The notes: generated from the letters alone by a model not told the origin. A stretch of 64,000 nucleotides of DNA from G965207335 sp965207335 (GCA_965207335.1 OZ242267.1:558001-622000), one strand, 5' to 3'; positions 52,593-62,662 are shown, numbered from the stretch's first letter. Numbers and translations: made by a program.

Positions 52593-54116
52593 ATGTTAAT
52601 AGTAAACACAAGTATTAAAATAAAAACAGCCTTATTAATTATTATTTTTATAGCTTTATTACCTGTTAAATTATTTGCTAATAATATTGCTAGTATTACT
52701 GTATCAAACAATATAGATAATAATTTATGGGATTATATTAATGATAATGCAAAATTAGAATTTGACGCTAATTATACAAAAGATTATGTTGATTGGTTTA
52801 TTAATAATCCCGGTTATTTACAAAGGATAAGTGTTAGAGCTAGGTTGTACTTATATCTTATTGTTACAGAAGTAGAAGCAAGAAATATGCCTATTGAAAT
52901 AGCATTATTACCTGTTGTTGAGTCTGCTTTTTACCCTTTTGCATATTCTTCTGGGGCAGCTAGTGGTTTATGGCAATTTATTCCTAGCACTGGTTTACTT
53001 TATGGCTTAGATCAAAATTGGTGGTATGATGCTAGAAGGGATGTAAGCACTTCTACTAGTGCGGCATTGCAATATTTACAGAATTTACATACTCTATTTG
53101 ATGGTGATTGGCTACTTGCAATTGCCGCTTATAATGCCGGACCTGGTAGAGTAAAAAAAGCCATTAAAAAAAATAAAAAACTAGGTCTAGCAACTGACTT
53201 TTGGAGTCTTGATTTGCCGATAGAAACTAAAGATTATGTTCCTAAATTATTAGCAGTTAGAGAGATCATTCGTAATCAAAAAAAATATCCTAAAAAATTA
53301 TCACCTATTAAAAACGAGCAAGTAATAGCAGGAATAGAGCTAAAATCACAATTAAATATCAAAAAAATTAGTGATTTAAGTAAGATAAGTATTGATGAGA
53401 TATATAATTTAAACCCAGGCATTAAACGCTGGACTACTCCCCCTATTGATAACTATATATTATTACTACCAATAGAAGTAGTTAATGATTTTAAAAATAA
53501 ATTAGCAACTTTGCCATTAGTATCACAACTAGAATGGGTTAGACATAAAGTAACAGACGGGGAACAATTATTGGATATTGCTAATACTTATGGAGTTAGT
53601 GAAAATAATCTACAATATGTTAATAGTTTAGATAATTCTATTACTAGAAGTGGTGATTTTATAATTGTGCCTATATTAAAACAATACCATTCTTATCATT
53701 CATTGTCAAAAAAACAACAAAAACTGCGTTTAGAACAACAAAAACACAAAAGAGATATTATGCATAAAGTAGTATCTGGCGATAGCTTATGGAAAATATC
53801 TAAACTATACAAGGTGAGTATAGCTGATATAATGGCACAAAACAATATTAACAAAGCACATTTTATTAGAATAGGCGATAGCTTAATAATTCAAAATAAA
53901 TACGATATTCAACAAGCCTTAATTGATAATGATATTAATACTAAAATTAGTATTACTAGAAAAATTTTATATAATATTAAAAAAAATGATACCTTATCAC
54001 ACATAGCACAAAGGTTTAATATTAAGATAACTAGTATTAAAAAATGGAATAAACTTGATAGTGATATAATAAAGTATGGTAGTAATCTTGTACTTTATAT
54101 TACTATGGTACAATAA
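52593..54116 (+). CDS. mltD: Membrane-bound lytic transglycosylase D with LysM repeats
   Basis: Cleaves peptidoglycan glycan strands. Signal/anchor helix (residues about 12-30), then an SLT catalytic domain with Glu in LLPVVESAFYPFAYSSGAAS and GLWQFIPSTG, AAYNAGPGRV, and three LysM-type repeats (about 310-350, 390-435 and 455-500, e.g. HKVVSGDSLWKISKLYKV). 507 aa. The 232-bp gap before it holds no gene that I can see. Confidence 0.93.
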   Translation: MLIVNTSIKIKTALLIIIFIALLPVKLFANNIASITVSNNIDNNLWDYINDNAKLEFDANYTKDYVDWFINNPGYLQRISVRARLYLYLIVTEVEARNMPIEIALLPVVESAFYPFAYSSGAASGLWQFIPSTGLLYGLDQNWWYDARRDVSTSTSAALQYLQNLHTLFDGDWLLAIAAYNAGPGRVKKAIKKNKKLGLATDFWSLDLPIETKDYVPKLLAVREIIRNQKKYPKKLSPIKNEQVIAGIELKSQLNIKKISDLSKISIDEIYNLNPGIKRWTTPPIDNYILLLPIEVVNDFKNKLATLPLVSQLEWVRHKVTDGEQLLDIANTYGVSENNLQYVNSLDNSITRSGDFIIVPILKQYHSYHSLSKKQQKLRLEQQKHKRDIMHKVVSGDSLWKISKLYKVSIADIMAQNNINKAHFIRIGDSLIIQNKYDIQQALIDNDINTKISITRKILYNIKKNDTLSHIAQRFNIKITSIKKWNKLDSDIIKYGSNLVLYITMVQ

Positions 54117-54138
54117 AATCAAAAAAAAACAAGTAATT

Positions 54139-54792
54139 ATGCAAACTACAAAACTAGATATTATAAAAATTATATTAGCAGGATTTTCATTTATAGTCTT
54201 ATACCCATTAAAATTAATTAGTAAAACCTTGTTTTCAATATTATTAATGTTGCCTTTGGTACTTTTTTATATGCAAAACTATAATGCAGATTTTATTGCT
54301 AATCAAGATGTACCGTTAATGGCTTTATTTTATGTGCTATTATTTGTTTTTGGCTATGCTTTATTTACTATTAATATTTATCGTGTAGTAATTTTAGGTA
54401 TGGATAATACTCCTAAATATGGCTATTTTAATCCTAAAAGTATTTGGAGGTTTATTGCTTATTTATCAATAATTCAGTTTTTGTTAATAATACCTGTTTT
54501 ATTAACTCAAGCTAGTTTTTTTTACTTGATAGTATATTTTATTATACCGCCTATGTTTCTAAGATTGGTTGATTTAGGACTAGGGAGAGAAAAAGTAACC
54601 TATAATGTCAATATAAATTATCGTATAAGTTTTGCTACTTTACAAGGCTTACTACCTATATTGTTGGTATTGATTATTAGTTATTTGCCAAACGGCTTGT
54701 TTACTAATATTTTATTTATAATTGTAAAAGTATTCTTATTGTATTGGGAGTCAATAACACTAGCATTAGTTTATCAAAACACAACAAAATAA
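54139..54792 (+). CDS. Polytopic membrane protein of unknown function
   Basis: 217 aa from the ATG at 54139 (a longer frame exists, overlapping mltD). About six membrane helices, with a conserved-looking RLVDLGLGREKVTYNVNINY loop. No family recognised. It follows mltD by 22 nt and a terminator comes after it. Confidence 0.6.
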   Translation: MQTTKLDIIKIILAGFSFIVLYPLKLISKTLFSILLMLPLVLFYMQNYNADFIANQDVPLMALFYVLLFVFGYALFTINIYRVVILGMDNTPKYGYFNPKSIWRFIAYLSIIQFLLIIPVLLTQASFFYLIVYFIIPPMFLRLVDLGLGREKVTYNVNINYRISFATLQGLLPILLVLIISYLPNGLFTNILFIIVKVFLLYWESITLALVYQNTTK

Positions 54793-54812
54793 AAAATATT
54801 TAAATAACCTAA

Positions 54813-54832
54813 CCCTTAAATTTCTAAGGGCT
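54813..54832. terminator. Bidirectional terminator between convergent genes
   Basis: CCCTTA, loop AATTTC, TAAGGG, with A-rich sequence upstream and AAAAAATATTTAG after, placed between the membrane-protein stop (54792) and the lipoprotein stop (54842). It can serve both strands. Confidence 0.55.
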
Positions 54833-54841
54833 AAAAAATAT

Positions 54842-56260
54842 TTAGTATTTCGGGTAACCTACTAAACCTAGATATGCATGTGTTTCAGCACTAACGGTAG
54901 TTCCTAAATTGTCAAGAGAAAAAGGTACACGATAAGGTGAACTATTCCTCTCATTAAAAAATCCATCAGATAAAGCATCATATATAGCAATAGAGTGGGT
55001 TTGGAAAGCACCAGAAAGATACAATTTACCATTATTAGTTATGAATATATCTTTATTATCTCCTGCTGGTAAAGGACTACCATTAATACCTTGTCTTGGA
55101 TAATCTGCCTTAGATGTTAAGCTAGAATTAGCATCACTAGCTACTGAAAAATAACTTAGGATATTACTACCAAAGTTTGAGGTATATAATCTAGTATTAT
55201 CATCTGACAACCAAGTCCAACACACCTCATTAGTTAAATTATTATCAGGACTAGCATTTGATAAAACACTATTAAAAACATTAGTGCTAGTAGCACCATT
55301 AGCAGATATAACAGTAGCACCATAATTAGGTACTACATTATCACTATTACCAGAAGTATCAGTTGCGGCTAGGTTAAAATTAGCAACAAAAACTCTATCA
55401 CTATATTTACCCCAACTCAAACCAATACTGCCAGAGAGACCTTCTTTTTGGAAAATACCTGAACTAGTTAGAGTTATTGCAGAAGCACCAAAAGTCACAT
55501 CATAAAAATAAATTCTACTAGGTCTTTGCACTGCTGCATTGGCATCACCATTGCCAAACTGAGCAACACCCCAAGTACTAACCGCAACTTGTGTGCCATC
55601 GGGACTAAACGATGCTTGTGATGGACCACCCCAGTTACCGCTGGTATAAGTTGCAACTTGAATAGGATTAGATAAAGCACCATTACTAAACTGAAATACT
55701 ACTAGGTTGCGGCTATCACTACTAGCTATTATAGCTGAAGCTCCAAGTGAATCAATAACTGTACTCCTGTCTGTTGCTAAGCCATCATAATGTGGATTGC
55801 TATGTTGGTTGGCTACTAAAACCCAGCCATTATAATAACTTAAACTAACAGGCCTTTCGCCACCTGAGTCAATATTTCCATTCGTACTGCCAATTTGTGG
55901 TACTTTAGTTAAATTTCCTGTTGTAGAATCAATACGAAAAACCGATATTGAACCATTATTACTGCCAGTTTGTGTGCCAGCATTAACTGCCAATAAATAA
56001 TTACCAACTACAATTAGTGAATTTTGTCCATCAAAGTCACCATCAGCCGCATCACCAAAACCTTCTGTTGTATAAGTAGTACTTTGAGTAACACCGCCAT
56101 TATCACTTATGTCTAATTTAATAATAACATTGCCACTAGTATCATTAGTGCTAGTGTATAAATATTTTTCACTTGGCACATCTTCATTATCACTACCACT
56201 ACAAGCTATAAGCCCTAAGAATAGCATGCACATTGTTATTAGTTTAATGTTTATTTTCAT
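54842..56260 (-). CDS. Beta-propeller lipoprotein (lactonase-like)
   Basis: 472 aa. Lipoprotein signal with lipobox LIAC (Cys at residue 20), then repeated WD-like blades: YLYTSTNDTSGNVI, GSISVFRIDSTTGNLTKV, GNWGGPSQASFSPDGTQV, RLYTSNFGSNILSYF, GKLYLSGAFQTHSIAIYD. The pattern is that of the 7-bladed lactonase/6-phosphogluconolactonase-like propeller. Its enzymatic role is not evident. A GGAGAAAGG ribosome binding site precedes the ATG. Confidence 0.75.
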   Translation of the reverse strand: MKINIKLITMCMLFLGLIACSGSDNEDVPSEKYLYTSTNDTSGNVIIKLDISDNGGVTQSTTYTTEGFGDAADGDFDGQNSLIVVGNYLLAVNAGTQTGSNNGSISVFRIDSTTGNLTKVPQIGSTNGNIDSGGERPVSLSYYNGWVLVANQHSNPHYDGLATDRSTVIDSLGASAIIASSDSRNLVVFQFSNGALSNPIQVATYTSGNWGGPSQASFSPDGTQVAVSTWGVAQFGNGDANAAVQRPSRIYFYDVTFGASAITLTSSGIFQKEGLSGSIGLSWGKYSDRVFVANFNLAATDTSGNSDNVVPNYGATVISANGATSTNVFNSVLSNASPDNNLTNEVCWTWLSDDNTRLYTSNFGSNILSYFSVASDANSSLTSKADYPRQGINGSPLPAGDNKDIFITNNGKLYLSGAFQTHSIAIYDALSDGFFNERNSSPYRVPFSLDNLGTTVSAETHAYLGLVGYPKY

Positions 56261-56423
56261 CCTTTCTCCTATTTCTACTAAAAATTAATTATTACTTTGT
56301 GCTTATTATATACAATAAAGTAAATATTTTAGTATTTTATTTTAATTTGTATAATATTATTACGAGTCCAATTCTCAACAATAAAGAAACCGTACTTCTT
56401 GGTAAATATATTTTAGAATTACA

Positions 56424-57158
56424 CTATTTAACAAATTTTATTGTCACACCATCTATATATCTCATATCTATTGTACTATGGCTAAGACTTTTGTGCCTTT
56501 TTAATAACCTATTATAAATATTAACAAAGTTAGTAACTCTTACGGTTTTTTTACTAAAACCAAGCATAATTTTTATATCATCTTTGATAATTAATTCTGT
56601 GGTTTTATTTTGTTTTATTACCTTGATAGGAAAACTAGTGCCAAGAATTTTATTAAATTTTAGATAATCTTTATAAATACCAGAGCTATTACTTTTATCT
56701 GTTATGGCTAAGGGAGCATTAGTATTTATTTTTAATTTAGGATTAAAAGGTTTACCATTAATGTCAATATAAGAATCATTATTAAGTCTTAGTGCTATTT
56801 TTTTAATTTTTATTTCAATGGTTATATTTAGCCAAAAACTTCTTTGAACATACACACTTTCTACCCATAGGTTTTGTCTAATAACACTGTTAATTCTTTC
56901 TAAGTTGATATTTATATAATTGTTATTTAGTGCATTTTTGACAGATTTTTTAAGCTTTGTTGGTAAGGCTTTTGGATATGTACCTTGAATATTCCAAATA
57001 ACTTCATTTAATTGTAACCAACTTTGATTATAAATTATTAAAGTAGACCAAAATATTATCAAGACTATTATAATTTTTATTAAAAACTTTGAATAATATA
57101 TTTTTCCTTTTGGTTTTTTGACCCTAAGTTTAATATTTTTGTTGCTTTTTCTAAACAT
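56424..57158 (-). CDS. ftsQ: Cell division protein FtsQ
   Basis: Bitopic divisome protein. The start is ATG at 57158 (MFRKSNKN); the upstream TTG lies in a MITE relic. A basic cytoplasmic tail, one membrane helix (about residues 27-45), a POTRA domain (GTYPKALPTKLKKSV) and a beta domain with VWVES-type NLWVESVYVQRSFW and IDMRYIDGVTIKF at the end. Follows ddlB in the order murC-murB-ddlB-ftsQ; ftsA and ftsZ do not follow here. Confidence 0.85.
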   Translation of the reverse strand: MFRKSNKNIKLRVKKPKGKIYYSKFLIKIIIVLIIFWSTLIIYNQSWLQLNEVIWNIQGTYPKALPTKLKKSVKNALNNNYININLERINSVIRQNLWVESVYVQRSFWLNITIEIKIKKIALRLNNDSYIDINGKPFNPKLKINTNAPLAITDKSNSSGIYKDYLKFNKILGTSFPIKVIKQNKTTELIIKDDIKIMLGFSKKTVRVTNFVNIYNRLLKRHKSLSHSTIDMRYIDGVTIKFVK

Positions 57159-57169
57159 AAAAACTAATA

Positions 57170-57188
57170 GAGACCTTTGCAAGGTCTC
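57170..57188. mobile_element. MITE relic: two termini fused
   Basis: GAGACCTTTGCAAGGTCTC, a near-perfect 19-bp palindrome equal to the two MITE ends joined without the interior. It lies 2 nt after the ddlB stop and 11 nt before ftsQ, so a full copy was probably here and collapsed. Confidence 0.65.
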
Positions 57189-57190
57189 TT

Positions 57191-58081
57191 CTAATCATTT
57201 AAAACTTCTTGTAAAAAATATACCATACTCATACCACTAACTTGAACAGCTGTGGGTACTAAACTATGTGTAGTCATACCAGGAATAGTATTTATTTCTA
57301 ATAAAAATATCTCGCCACTGTCATTTATCATTAAATCAACTCTACCCCAATTACTACAATTTACAGCACTAAATGCACACAAGGCAAGTTGTTGTATTTT
57401 TTTGCTCTCATTTTCGTTTAAATTACTAGGACAATGGTATTTAGTATTATTTATTGTAGATTTTTCGTTGTAATCCCATACTTCATTATTATGCTCTATC
57501 TCTATAATTGGCAAAGTCTTATTGTTTAAAATTACAACAGTATATTCTTTACCTGATATATACTGCTCAATTATCATATTATCATTGTCTTTATGGGCTA
57601 TTGTTAATGCTTTTTGTAATTCTTTGCTATTATTTACTTTTTTAATGCCAATGCTTGAACCTTCTGTTTCTGGCTTAATAATCCAAGGCCCTGCAAAACT
57701 AGGGCTAATAAAAGCATTATCTTTATTTTGTTTTGCAGATGATACAATAAAATTTGCAGTAGGCAATCTTTTTTGTTGCCATATTTTCTTAGTGGCAGTT
57801 TTATTCATAGCAATTTTTGATGCCTTACTATTTGAGCCTGTATATGCTATATTTCGTTGTTCTAATTGTTGTTGAATAAAACCATCTTCACCACCTTTAC
57901 CGTGAATAATAATAAATGCTTTATCAAATTTTAATTGCCATAATTGATGCAGATTATTTTTTTTAACATCAAAAATAAAGCATTTAACCCCAGCTTTTTT
58001 TAGAATATTATAAATATTATCTCCACTTTGTAATGATATTTCCCTCTCTTTAGACCAACCACCTGTTAATACTGCTATCAT
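57191..58081 (-). CDS. ddlB: D-alanine--D-alanine ligase
   Basis: ATP-grasp enzyme of peptidoglycan synthesis. GGWSKEREISLQSG near the N-terminus, HGKGGEDGFIQ, YTGSNSKASKIAMNK, EQYISGKEYTVV and LEINTIPGMTTHSLVP near the end are all in place. 296 aa. Overlaps murB by 4 nt. Confidence 0.96.
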   Translation of the reverse strand: MIAVLTGGWSKEREISLQSGDNIYNILKKAGVKCFIFDVKKNNLHQLWQLKFDKAFIIIHGKGGEDGFIQQQLEQRNIAYTGSNSKASKIAMNKTATKKIWQQKRLPTANFIVSSAKQNKDNAFISPSFAGPWIIKPETEGSSIGIKKVNNSKELQKALTIAHKDNDNMIIEQYISGKEYTVVILNNKTLPIIEIEHNNEVWDYNEKSTINNTKYHCPSNLNENESKKIQQLALCAFSAVNCSNWGRVDLMINDSGEIFLLEINTIPGMTTHSLVPTAVQVSGMSMVYFLQEVLND

Positions 58082-58923
58082 ATAATTCTAAGCTCTGTTT
58101 GTAATTTAATATTAAAATTATTTTTTATAGTTTTTTGAATATACTTTATCAAATTTTCAATATCATTAGTACTAGCATTATCATAATTAATAATAAAATT
58201 TGCATGCTTTTTAGCAACACAAGCACCGCCTATACAAAAGCCTTTTAATCCAGATTCTTCTATTAGTTTAGCGGCATAATATCCCTTAGGATTTATAAAA
58301 ACACAGCCACAATTAGCACTTGCTGTTGGTTGAGTTTTTTGGCGTTTTTGTAACAACTCTTTAATATTATTGCCTAAATTATAACTGCTTGGTTTAAAAC
58401 TAGCACTAATAAAATACTCGTTTTTATATTTAGCATTTACTAAACGATAGCCTATTGTAAAATCATTTAATTTTCTATTATAAATAATGCCTTTATTAGT
58501 TATGGTTTTAATCTTATTTACCCATTGCCAAATCTCACTATTATAACAACCAGCATTCATAGCTAAACCACCACCAACACTTCCTGGTATAGTAGCTAAG
58601 AATTCTAAACCATAATATTTATTTTTACTACTAACTCTTGCTAATTTTGCCAAACTAGCACCTGCATCAGCATTTATATACTCGCCATTTATGGTTATAG
58701 AATTTAATTTTTTAGTGCTAATTACCGCACCGTCAAAACCTTTGTCTCTTATTAATAAATTTGAACCTAAACCAACGAATAAAATCTTTTTGTTATTGTT
58801 TATTAAAAAATATGCTAATTCGTCTATGTTTTTAGGGCTAAAAAGTATCTTGGCACAGCCACCTGTTCGCAAAGAAAGGTGCTTTGCCATAGGTTGGTTG
58901 TATTGTATATCTAATTTTTGCAT
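58078..58923 (-). CDS. murB: UDP-N-acetylenolpyruvoylglucosamine reductase
   Basis: FAD enzyme completing UDP-MurNAc. HLSLRTGGCA near the start, GLGSNLLIRD, the GSVGGGLAMNAG flavin loop, SANCGCVFINPKG and LIEESGLKG are conserved. I use ATG 58923; an in-frame ATG at 59016 would add 31 residues unlike the family and sits beside a small ACCACT/AGTGGT hairpin, so the start is uncertain. Overlaps ddlB by 4 nt. Confidence 0.9.
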   Translation of the reverse strand: MQKLDIQYNQPMAKHLSLRTGGCAKILFSPKNIDELAYFLINNNKKILFVGLGSNLLIRDKGFDGAVISTKKLNSITINGEYINADAGASLAKLARVSSKNKYYGLEFLATIPGSVGGGLAMNAGCYNSEIWQWVNKIKTITNKGIIYNRKLNDFTIGYRLVNAKYKNEYFISASFKPSSYNLGNNIKELLQKRQKTQPTASANCGCVFINPKGYYAAKLIEESGLKGFCIGGACVAKKHANFIINYDNASTNDIENLIKYIQKTIKNNFNIKLQTELRII

Positions 58924-59076
58924 AACTAAAATAAGCTCTTTTAAATATTGCTTTGGAGTAGTAGCTTTTAAATTTTTGCATAATAACAGACCATTGCATA
59001 AGGTATTTATGTGCATAACACCACTTTTAGTGGTACTGTTTTTAACTATGCTGTTTTTTACATAAATAGTTTCTTA

Positions 59077-60471
59077 TTAAATATTGCAAGCCTTGCTTGT
59101 GGCTAAAATTTTATCACTTAATTTATAAATATCTCCAGCACCTAGTGTTAGTACTATATCATCATCATTAACGATATTTACTAGTTTATCAAGCGCACTA
59201 TTCATGCTTGCTAATATTGTATTATTGCCATTTTTTTTATAAATTGCATTGGCTATAGATTGTTTGTTGATATTTTTAATTGCTTTTTCTGATGCACTAT
59301 ATATATCCAGCAATATCAAAACATCTATCTTAGTTAAGACTGTTATAAAATCGTCAAACAAATTATGTATTCTACTGTATCTATGTGGTTGAAAAATAAC
59401 AACTATACGCTTATTATAACTTAATTTTAAACTCGTAATTACTGCGTTAATTTCGCTAGGATGATGCCCATAATCATCAAAATACAAAATATTTTTATTA
59501 CTAAATTTTCTCATGCCATGGCATTGCAACCTTCTATTTACTCCAGAAAAATTACTTAAAGATTGCTTAATTATATCTATATCTATGTTTAATACTACCG
59601 CAACAGCAATAGCTCCAAGAATATTTTGTACATTATGTTTGCCTATTATAGATGAGCTAATATCAATAGTTTTATTTTGATTTTTAATATGTACTTTGTA
59701 TGATATTTGATTGCCATTTTGGAGAAAATTAGTCGCCATTATGTCAGCATCTTCACTAAAACCATAACTAATAAAAACTCTGTTTATTCGCTTCTTAATT
59801 TTTCTAATACCTTTATCATCAATACAAATAATGCAAATACCATCTATTGGTAAATTAGCAATAAAATCTAAAAATGCCTGTTCTAAATTTTTATAATTAT
59901 ATTGATAATTCTCCATATGGTCGGCATCAATATTTGTAATAACCGATAGCATAGGCCGTAAATGTAAAAAAGATTTATCGCTTTCATCTGCTTCTGCTAC
60001 TAAATACCTACTATTGCCAAGCTTAGCATTATTGCCACTACTATTTAAAATACCGCCTATTATATAACTAGGGTCAAGCCCAGCCTGTACTAAGATATGG
60101 GCTATTATGCTAGTAGTAGTAGTCTTACCGTGTGTTCCTGCTATAGCTATACCATAACTAAATCTCATTATTTCGGCCAACATTTCTGCTCTATTTATTA
60201 TTGGAATATTTTGTTTTTTTGCCTCTATAATTTCTGGGTTATTTTTATTAATAGCAGATGAAACAACCAGTATTTGCGAATTAGTAATATTATTTTTACT
60301 GTGTCCTATATAAATTTTACAGCCTAGATTTGCTAAGTTTTTAGTGACTGTACTATTTATTTTATCTGAGCCTGATATAGTGTATTTTAGGTTGAACAAT
60401 ACTTGTGCTATACCGCTCATACCAACTCCGCCTATCCCAACAAAGTGAATATTTTTTACTTTAAATTTCAT
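59077..60471 (-). CDS. murC: UDP-N-acetylmuramate--L-alanine ligase
   Basis: Adds L-Ala to UDP-MurNAc. HFVGIGGVGMSGIAQVL at the N-terminus, P-loop GTHGKTTTTS, VAEADESD and the C-terminal HRYSR region. I start at ATG 60471, giving MKFKVKNIHFVGIGG; the longer frame extends into ispF. 464 aa. It overlaps the end of ispF by 11 nt. Confidence 0.95.
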   Translation of the reverse strand: MKFKVKNIHFVGIGGVGMSGIAQVLFNLKYTISGSDKINSTVTKNLANLGCKIYIGHSKNNITNSQILVVSSAINKNNPEIIEAKKQNIPIINRAEMLAEIMRFSYGIAIAGTHGKTTTTSIIAHILVQAGLDPSYIIGGILNSSGNNAKLGNSRYLVAEADESDKSFLHLRPMLSVITNIDADHMENYQYNYKNLEQAFLDFIANLPIDGICIICIDDKGIRKIKKRINRVFISYGFSEDADIMATNFLQNGNQISYKVHIKNQNKTIDISSSIIGKHNVQNILGAIAVAVVLNIDIDIIKQSLSNFSGVNRRLQCHGMRKFSNKNILYFDDYGHHPSEINAVITSLKLSYNKRIVVIFQPHRYSRIHNLFDDFITVLTKIDVLILLDIYSASEKAIKNINKQSIANAIYKKNGNNTILASMNSALDKLVNIVNDDDIVLTLGAGDIYKLSDKILATSKACNI

Positions 60472-60958
60472 TATGTTTGTTATTACTATGTATGGATTCT
60501 GCTGTAACAATTGCCATAGATTGTATTCCTAAACCTCTGCCAAAATCACTAAGCTCATCCCCTGATGTAGCAGTTATACCAATATCACAAAGGTTTATAT
60601 TTAATAGTTTAGCAATATTTTTTCTTATTGAGTTAATATGTGTTGATATTCTAGGCTCTTTTGCTTCAATGCTAATAGCAATATGACTAATGCTAAAATT
60701 ATCAAGGTAAGTTAAGGCTTTATTTAGGTATTTAGCACTATCTGTAATTCCCTGTTTACACATATTATCTGCAATTTCACCTAGTATATTTTGTCCTGTT
60801 ATTGATGATATAGCATTAGTTATTGAGTGCAAAATTACATCGGCATCGCTATTACCTTTTAAACCTAATTTATAAGGTATTTTTACCCCGCCTAATATCA
60901 ATGATTTATTTAGAGTAAATTTGTGGGAGTCTTGTCCTAAGCCAATTTTTATTGTCAT
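60461..60958 (-). CDS. ispF: 2-C-methyl-D-erythritol 2,4-cyclodiphosphate synthase
   Basis: MEP pathway enzyme, a trimeric metal-dependent cyclase. GLGQDSHKF (metal Asp and His), LKGNSDADVILHSITNA and ATSGDELSDFGRGLGI are diagnostic. 165 aa. Downstream of ispD by 11 nt; overlaps murC. Confidence 0.96.
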   Translation of the reverse strand: MTIKIGLGQDSHKFTLNKSLILGGVKIPYKLGLKGNSDADVILHSITNAISSITGQNILGEIADNMCKQGITDSAKYLNKALTYLDNFSISHIAISIEAKEPRISTHINSIRKNIAKLLNINLCDIGITATSGDELSDFGRGLGIQSMAIVTAESIHSNNKHNEI

Positions 60959-60969
60959 TATTATTAAAA

Positions 60970-61680
60970 TTAAAGCAGTGCATTCGCAATATTTATATCT
61001 TCTTTGGTAGTAATTTTAATGTTATTTGAACTGCCTATTACTACTTTTACTTGTTTACCATATAATTCCATAGCTTGTGCATCATCAGTTATTTTAATAT
61101 TATTAGTAATTACATTTTCAGTAGCAGATAATAAATATTTTAATTTAAACATTTGCGGGGTTAGTGATTGATAAATATTTTTTCTATCTAGGGTTTTGTT
61201 TATAGTTTTATTATTATTATCAACTAGTTTAATCGTACTATTTATACAACTTACCAGCACACCGCCTACATCACTTGTTGCAGTTTGGGTTATTAACTTA
61301 TTAATATCAATAGTGCTAACACAGGGACGAGATGCATCGTGAATTAAAATCCAATCATCATCTTTGGCAAAATCTTTGATGCTAATTATTGCATTATAAA
61401 CTGATATATGCCTCTCTATGCCACCTGTTACTATTGCTACGATTTTTTTATGACCGTGATAAACACTTTTTTTAAAGTTAGTATCATTTTTATTTAAAAC
61501 AACAACAATACCACTAATAAAATCTAATTCTATAAAAATTTTTAATACTGTATCTAGTATTGTTAGCTTGTTTTTAAGTTTTAAATACTGCTTAGCAATA
61601 TTGGAGTCCATACGAGTTCCAACACCTGCTGCTGGAATAATTAGCCAATATTTATTTGACTTTATAATATATTTCCCCAT
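60970..61680 (-). CDS. ispD: 2-C-methyl-D-erythritol 4-phosphate cytidylyltransferase
   Basis: MEP pathway nucleotidyltransferase. The nucleotide loop PAAGVGTRMDSNIAKQYL, ILIHDASRPCVS (Asp and Arg) and the end TKEDINIANALL are conserved. 236 aa. Its start overlaps ftsB by 29 nt and ispF follows, a common ftsB-ispD-ispF order. Confidence 0.95.
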   Translation of the reverse strand: MGKYIIKSNKYWLIIPAAGVGTRMDSNIAKQYLKLKNKLTILDTVLKIFIELDFISGIVVVLNKNDTNFKKSVYHGHKKIVAIVTGGIERHISVYNAIISIKDFAKDDDWILIHDASRPCVSTIDINKLITQTATSDVGGVLVSCINSTIKLVDNNNKTINKTLDRKNIYQSLTPQMFKLKYLLSATENVITNNIKITDDAQAMELYGKQVKVVIGSSNNIKITTKEDINIANALL

Positions 61681-61948
61681 CTTTTACTAAGCCAAGTTTA
61701 TAACGAGCATGACTTTCTAATATTTGAGTATTACCGTCTTTTAAAATATTAATTTTTAGAAATAATTCTTTATTTTCCAGTGCTATTTTTTCATTAATTA
61801 ATTTTTGGTTTACTATATATAATTTTAATTTACTAATTTTGCTAGGCATATTATCAATAATTAATGGTTGCCAAATTATTGCTATTAATATAGCAAATAG
61901 CAATATTGTTTTGTAGTGTTTTGATAATAATAAAATATTTTTTTTCAT
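61652..61948 (-). CDS. ftsB: Cell division protein FtsB
   Basis: 98 aa bitopic divisome protein. An N-terminal membrane helix (about residues 12-27) followed by a leucine-zipper-like coiled coil (QKLINEKIALENKELFLKI) and the conserved ESHARYKLGLVKDGEIYYK end. Its end overlaps ispD by 29 nt. Confidence 0.88.
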   Translation of the reverse strand: MKKNILLLSKHYKTILLFAILIAIIWQPLIIDNMPSKISKLKLYIVNQKLINEKIALENKELFLKINILKDGNTQILESHARYKLGLVKDGEIYYKVK

Positions 61949-62056
61949 ATAGTATTTTTAATATTTATTGCTATTATATAAGTATTTTTATGTGCATAAT
62001 ACTGTTTTTTATAAATAAACAGTCTTTAATATAATCTTAATTATTTATCAAAATAC

Positions 62057-62662
62057 TTATAAGACTCTTTTTAACATAATATTTAACATATCCCAAACTT
62101 GTTCTAAATTAGTTTTTTTCAGTGCCGAAAAGGTTTGCACACTTGTTAAGCTATTTTTTTTAAGGATATTTAGTATTTTAAATGCGGTATTTTTCGCCCC
62201 ATTGGTACTTAATTTATCAGCCTTAGTTAATAAAATATGCACAGGAATATTATAATACAAGCACCAATCTAATATTTGTTCATCAAATGGTTTTAAAGGA
62301 TGGCGAATATCCATTACTAATATTATTCCACTTAGACTATTGCGGTTAGCCAAATAATTATTAATGTTTTTGTGCCATTTCAATCTTACGCTTAATGGCA
62401 CTTTAGCATAACCATAGCCCGGTAAATCTACTAATCTATTATTATCAGGTAAATCAAAATATACTAAATGCTGGGTTCTGCCCGGTGTTTTGCTAACTTT
62501 TGCTAGTTTGTTTTGCGAAGTAATAACATTAATAGCACTAGACTTGCCAGAATTTGAACGACCAACAAATGCTACTTCATAGCCAATATCATCTGGGCTA
62601 GTTGCTAATTTTGGAGAGCTAAGATTAAACTTTGCCCCGTTGTAAAAAGATTTTGCTTGCAT
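62057..62662 (-). CDS. engB: Ribosome biogenesis GTPase EngB (YihA/YsxC)
   Basis: GTPase for 50S assembly. G1 GRSNSGKSS, G3 DLPGYGYAKVP, G4 TKADK and a conserved EVAFVGRSN start. 201 aa. Divergent from the cytochrome c gene across 60 bp. Confidence 0.95.
   Translation of the reverse strand: MQAKSFYNGAKFNLSSPKLATSPDDIGYEVAFVGRSNSGKSSAINVITSQNKLAKVSKTPGRTQHLVYFDLPDNNRLVDLPGYGYAKVPLSVRLKWHKNINNYLANRNSLSGIILVMDIRHPLKPFDEQILDWCLYYNIPVHILLTKADKLSTNGAKNTAFKILNILKKNSLTSVQTFSALKKTNLEQVWDMLNIMLKRVL

Noticed and set aside
57159..57182. Upstream TTG start for ftsQ
   Set aside because: It lies within the MITE relic; the ATG at 57158 begins the normal basic N-terminal tail.
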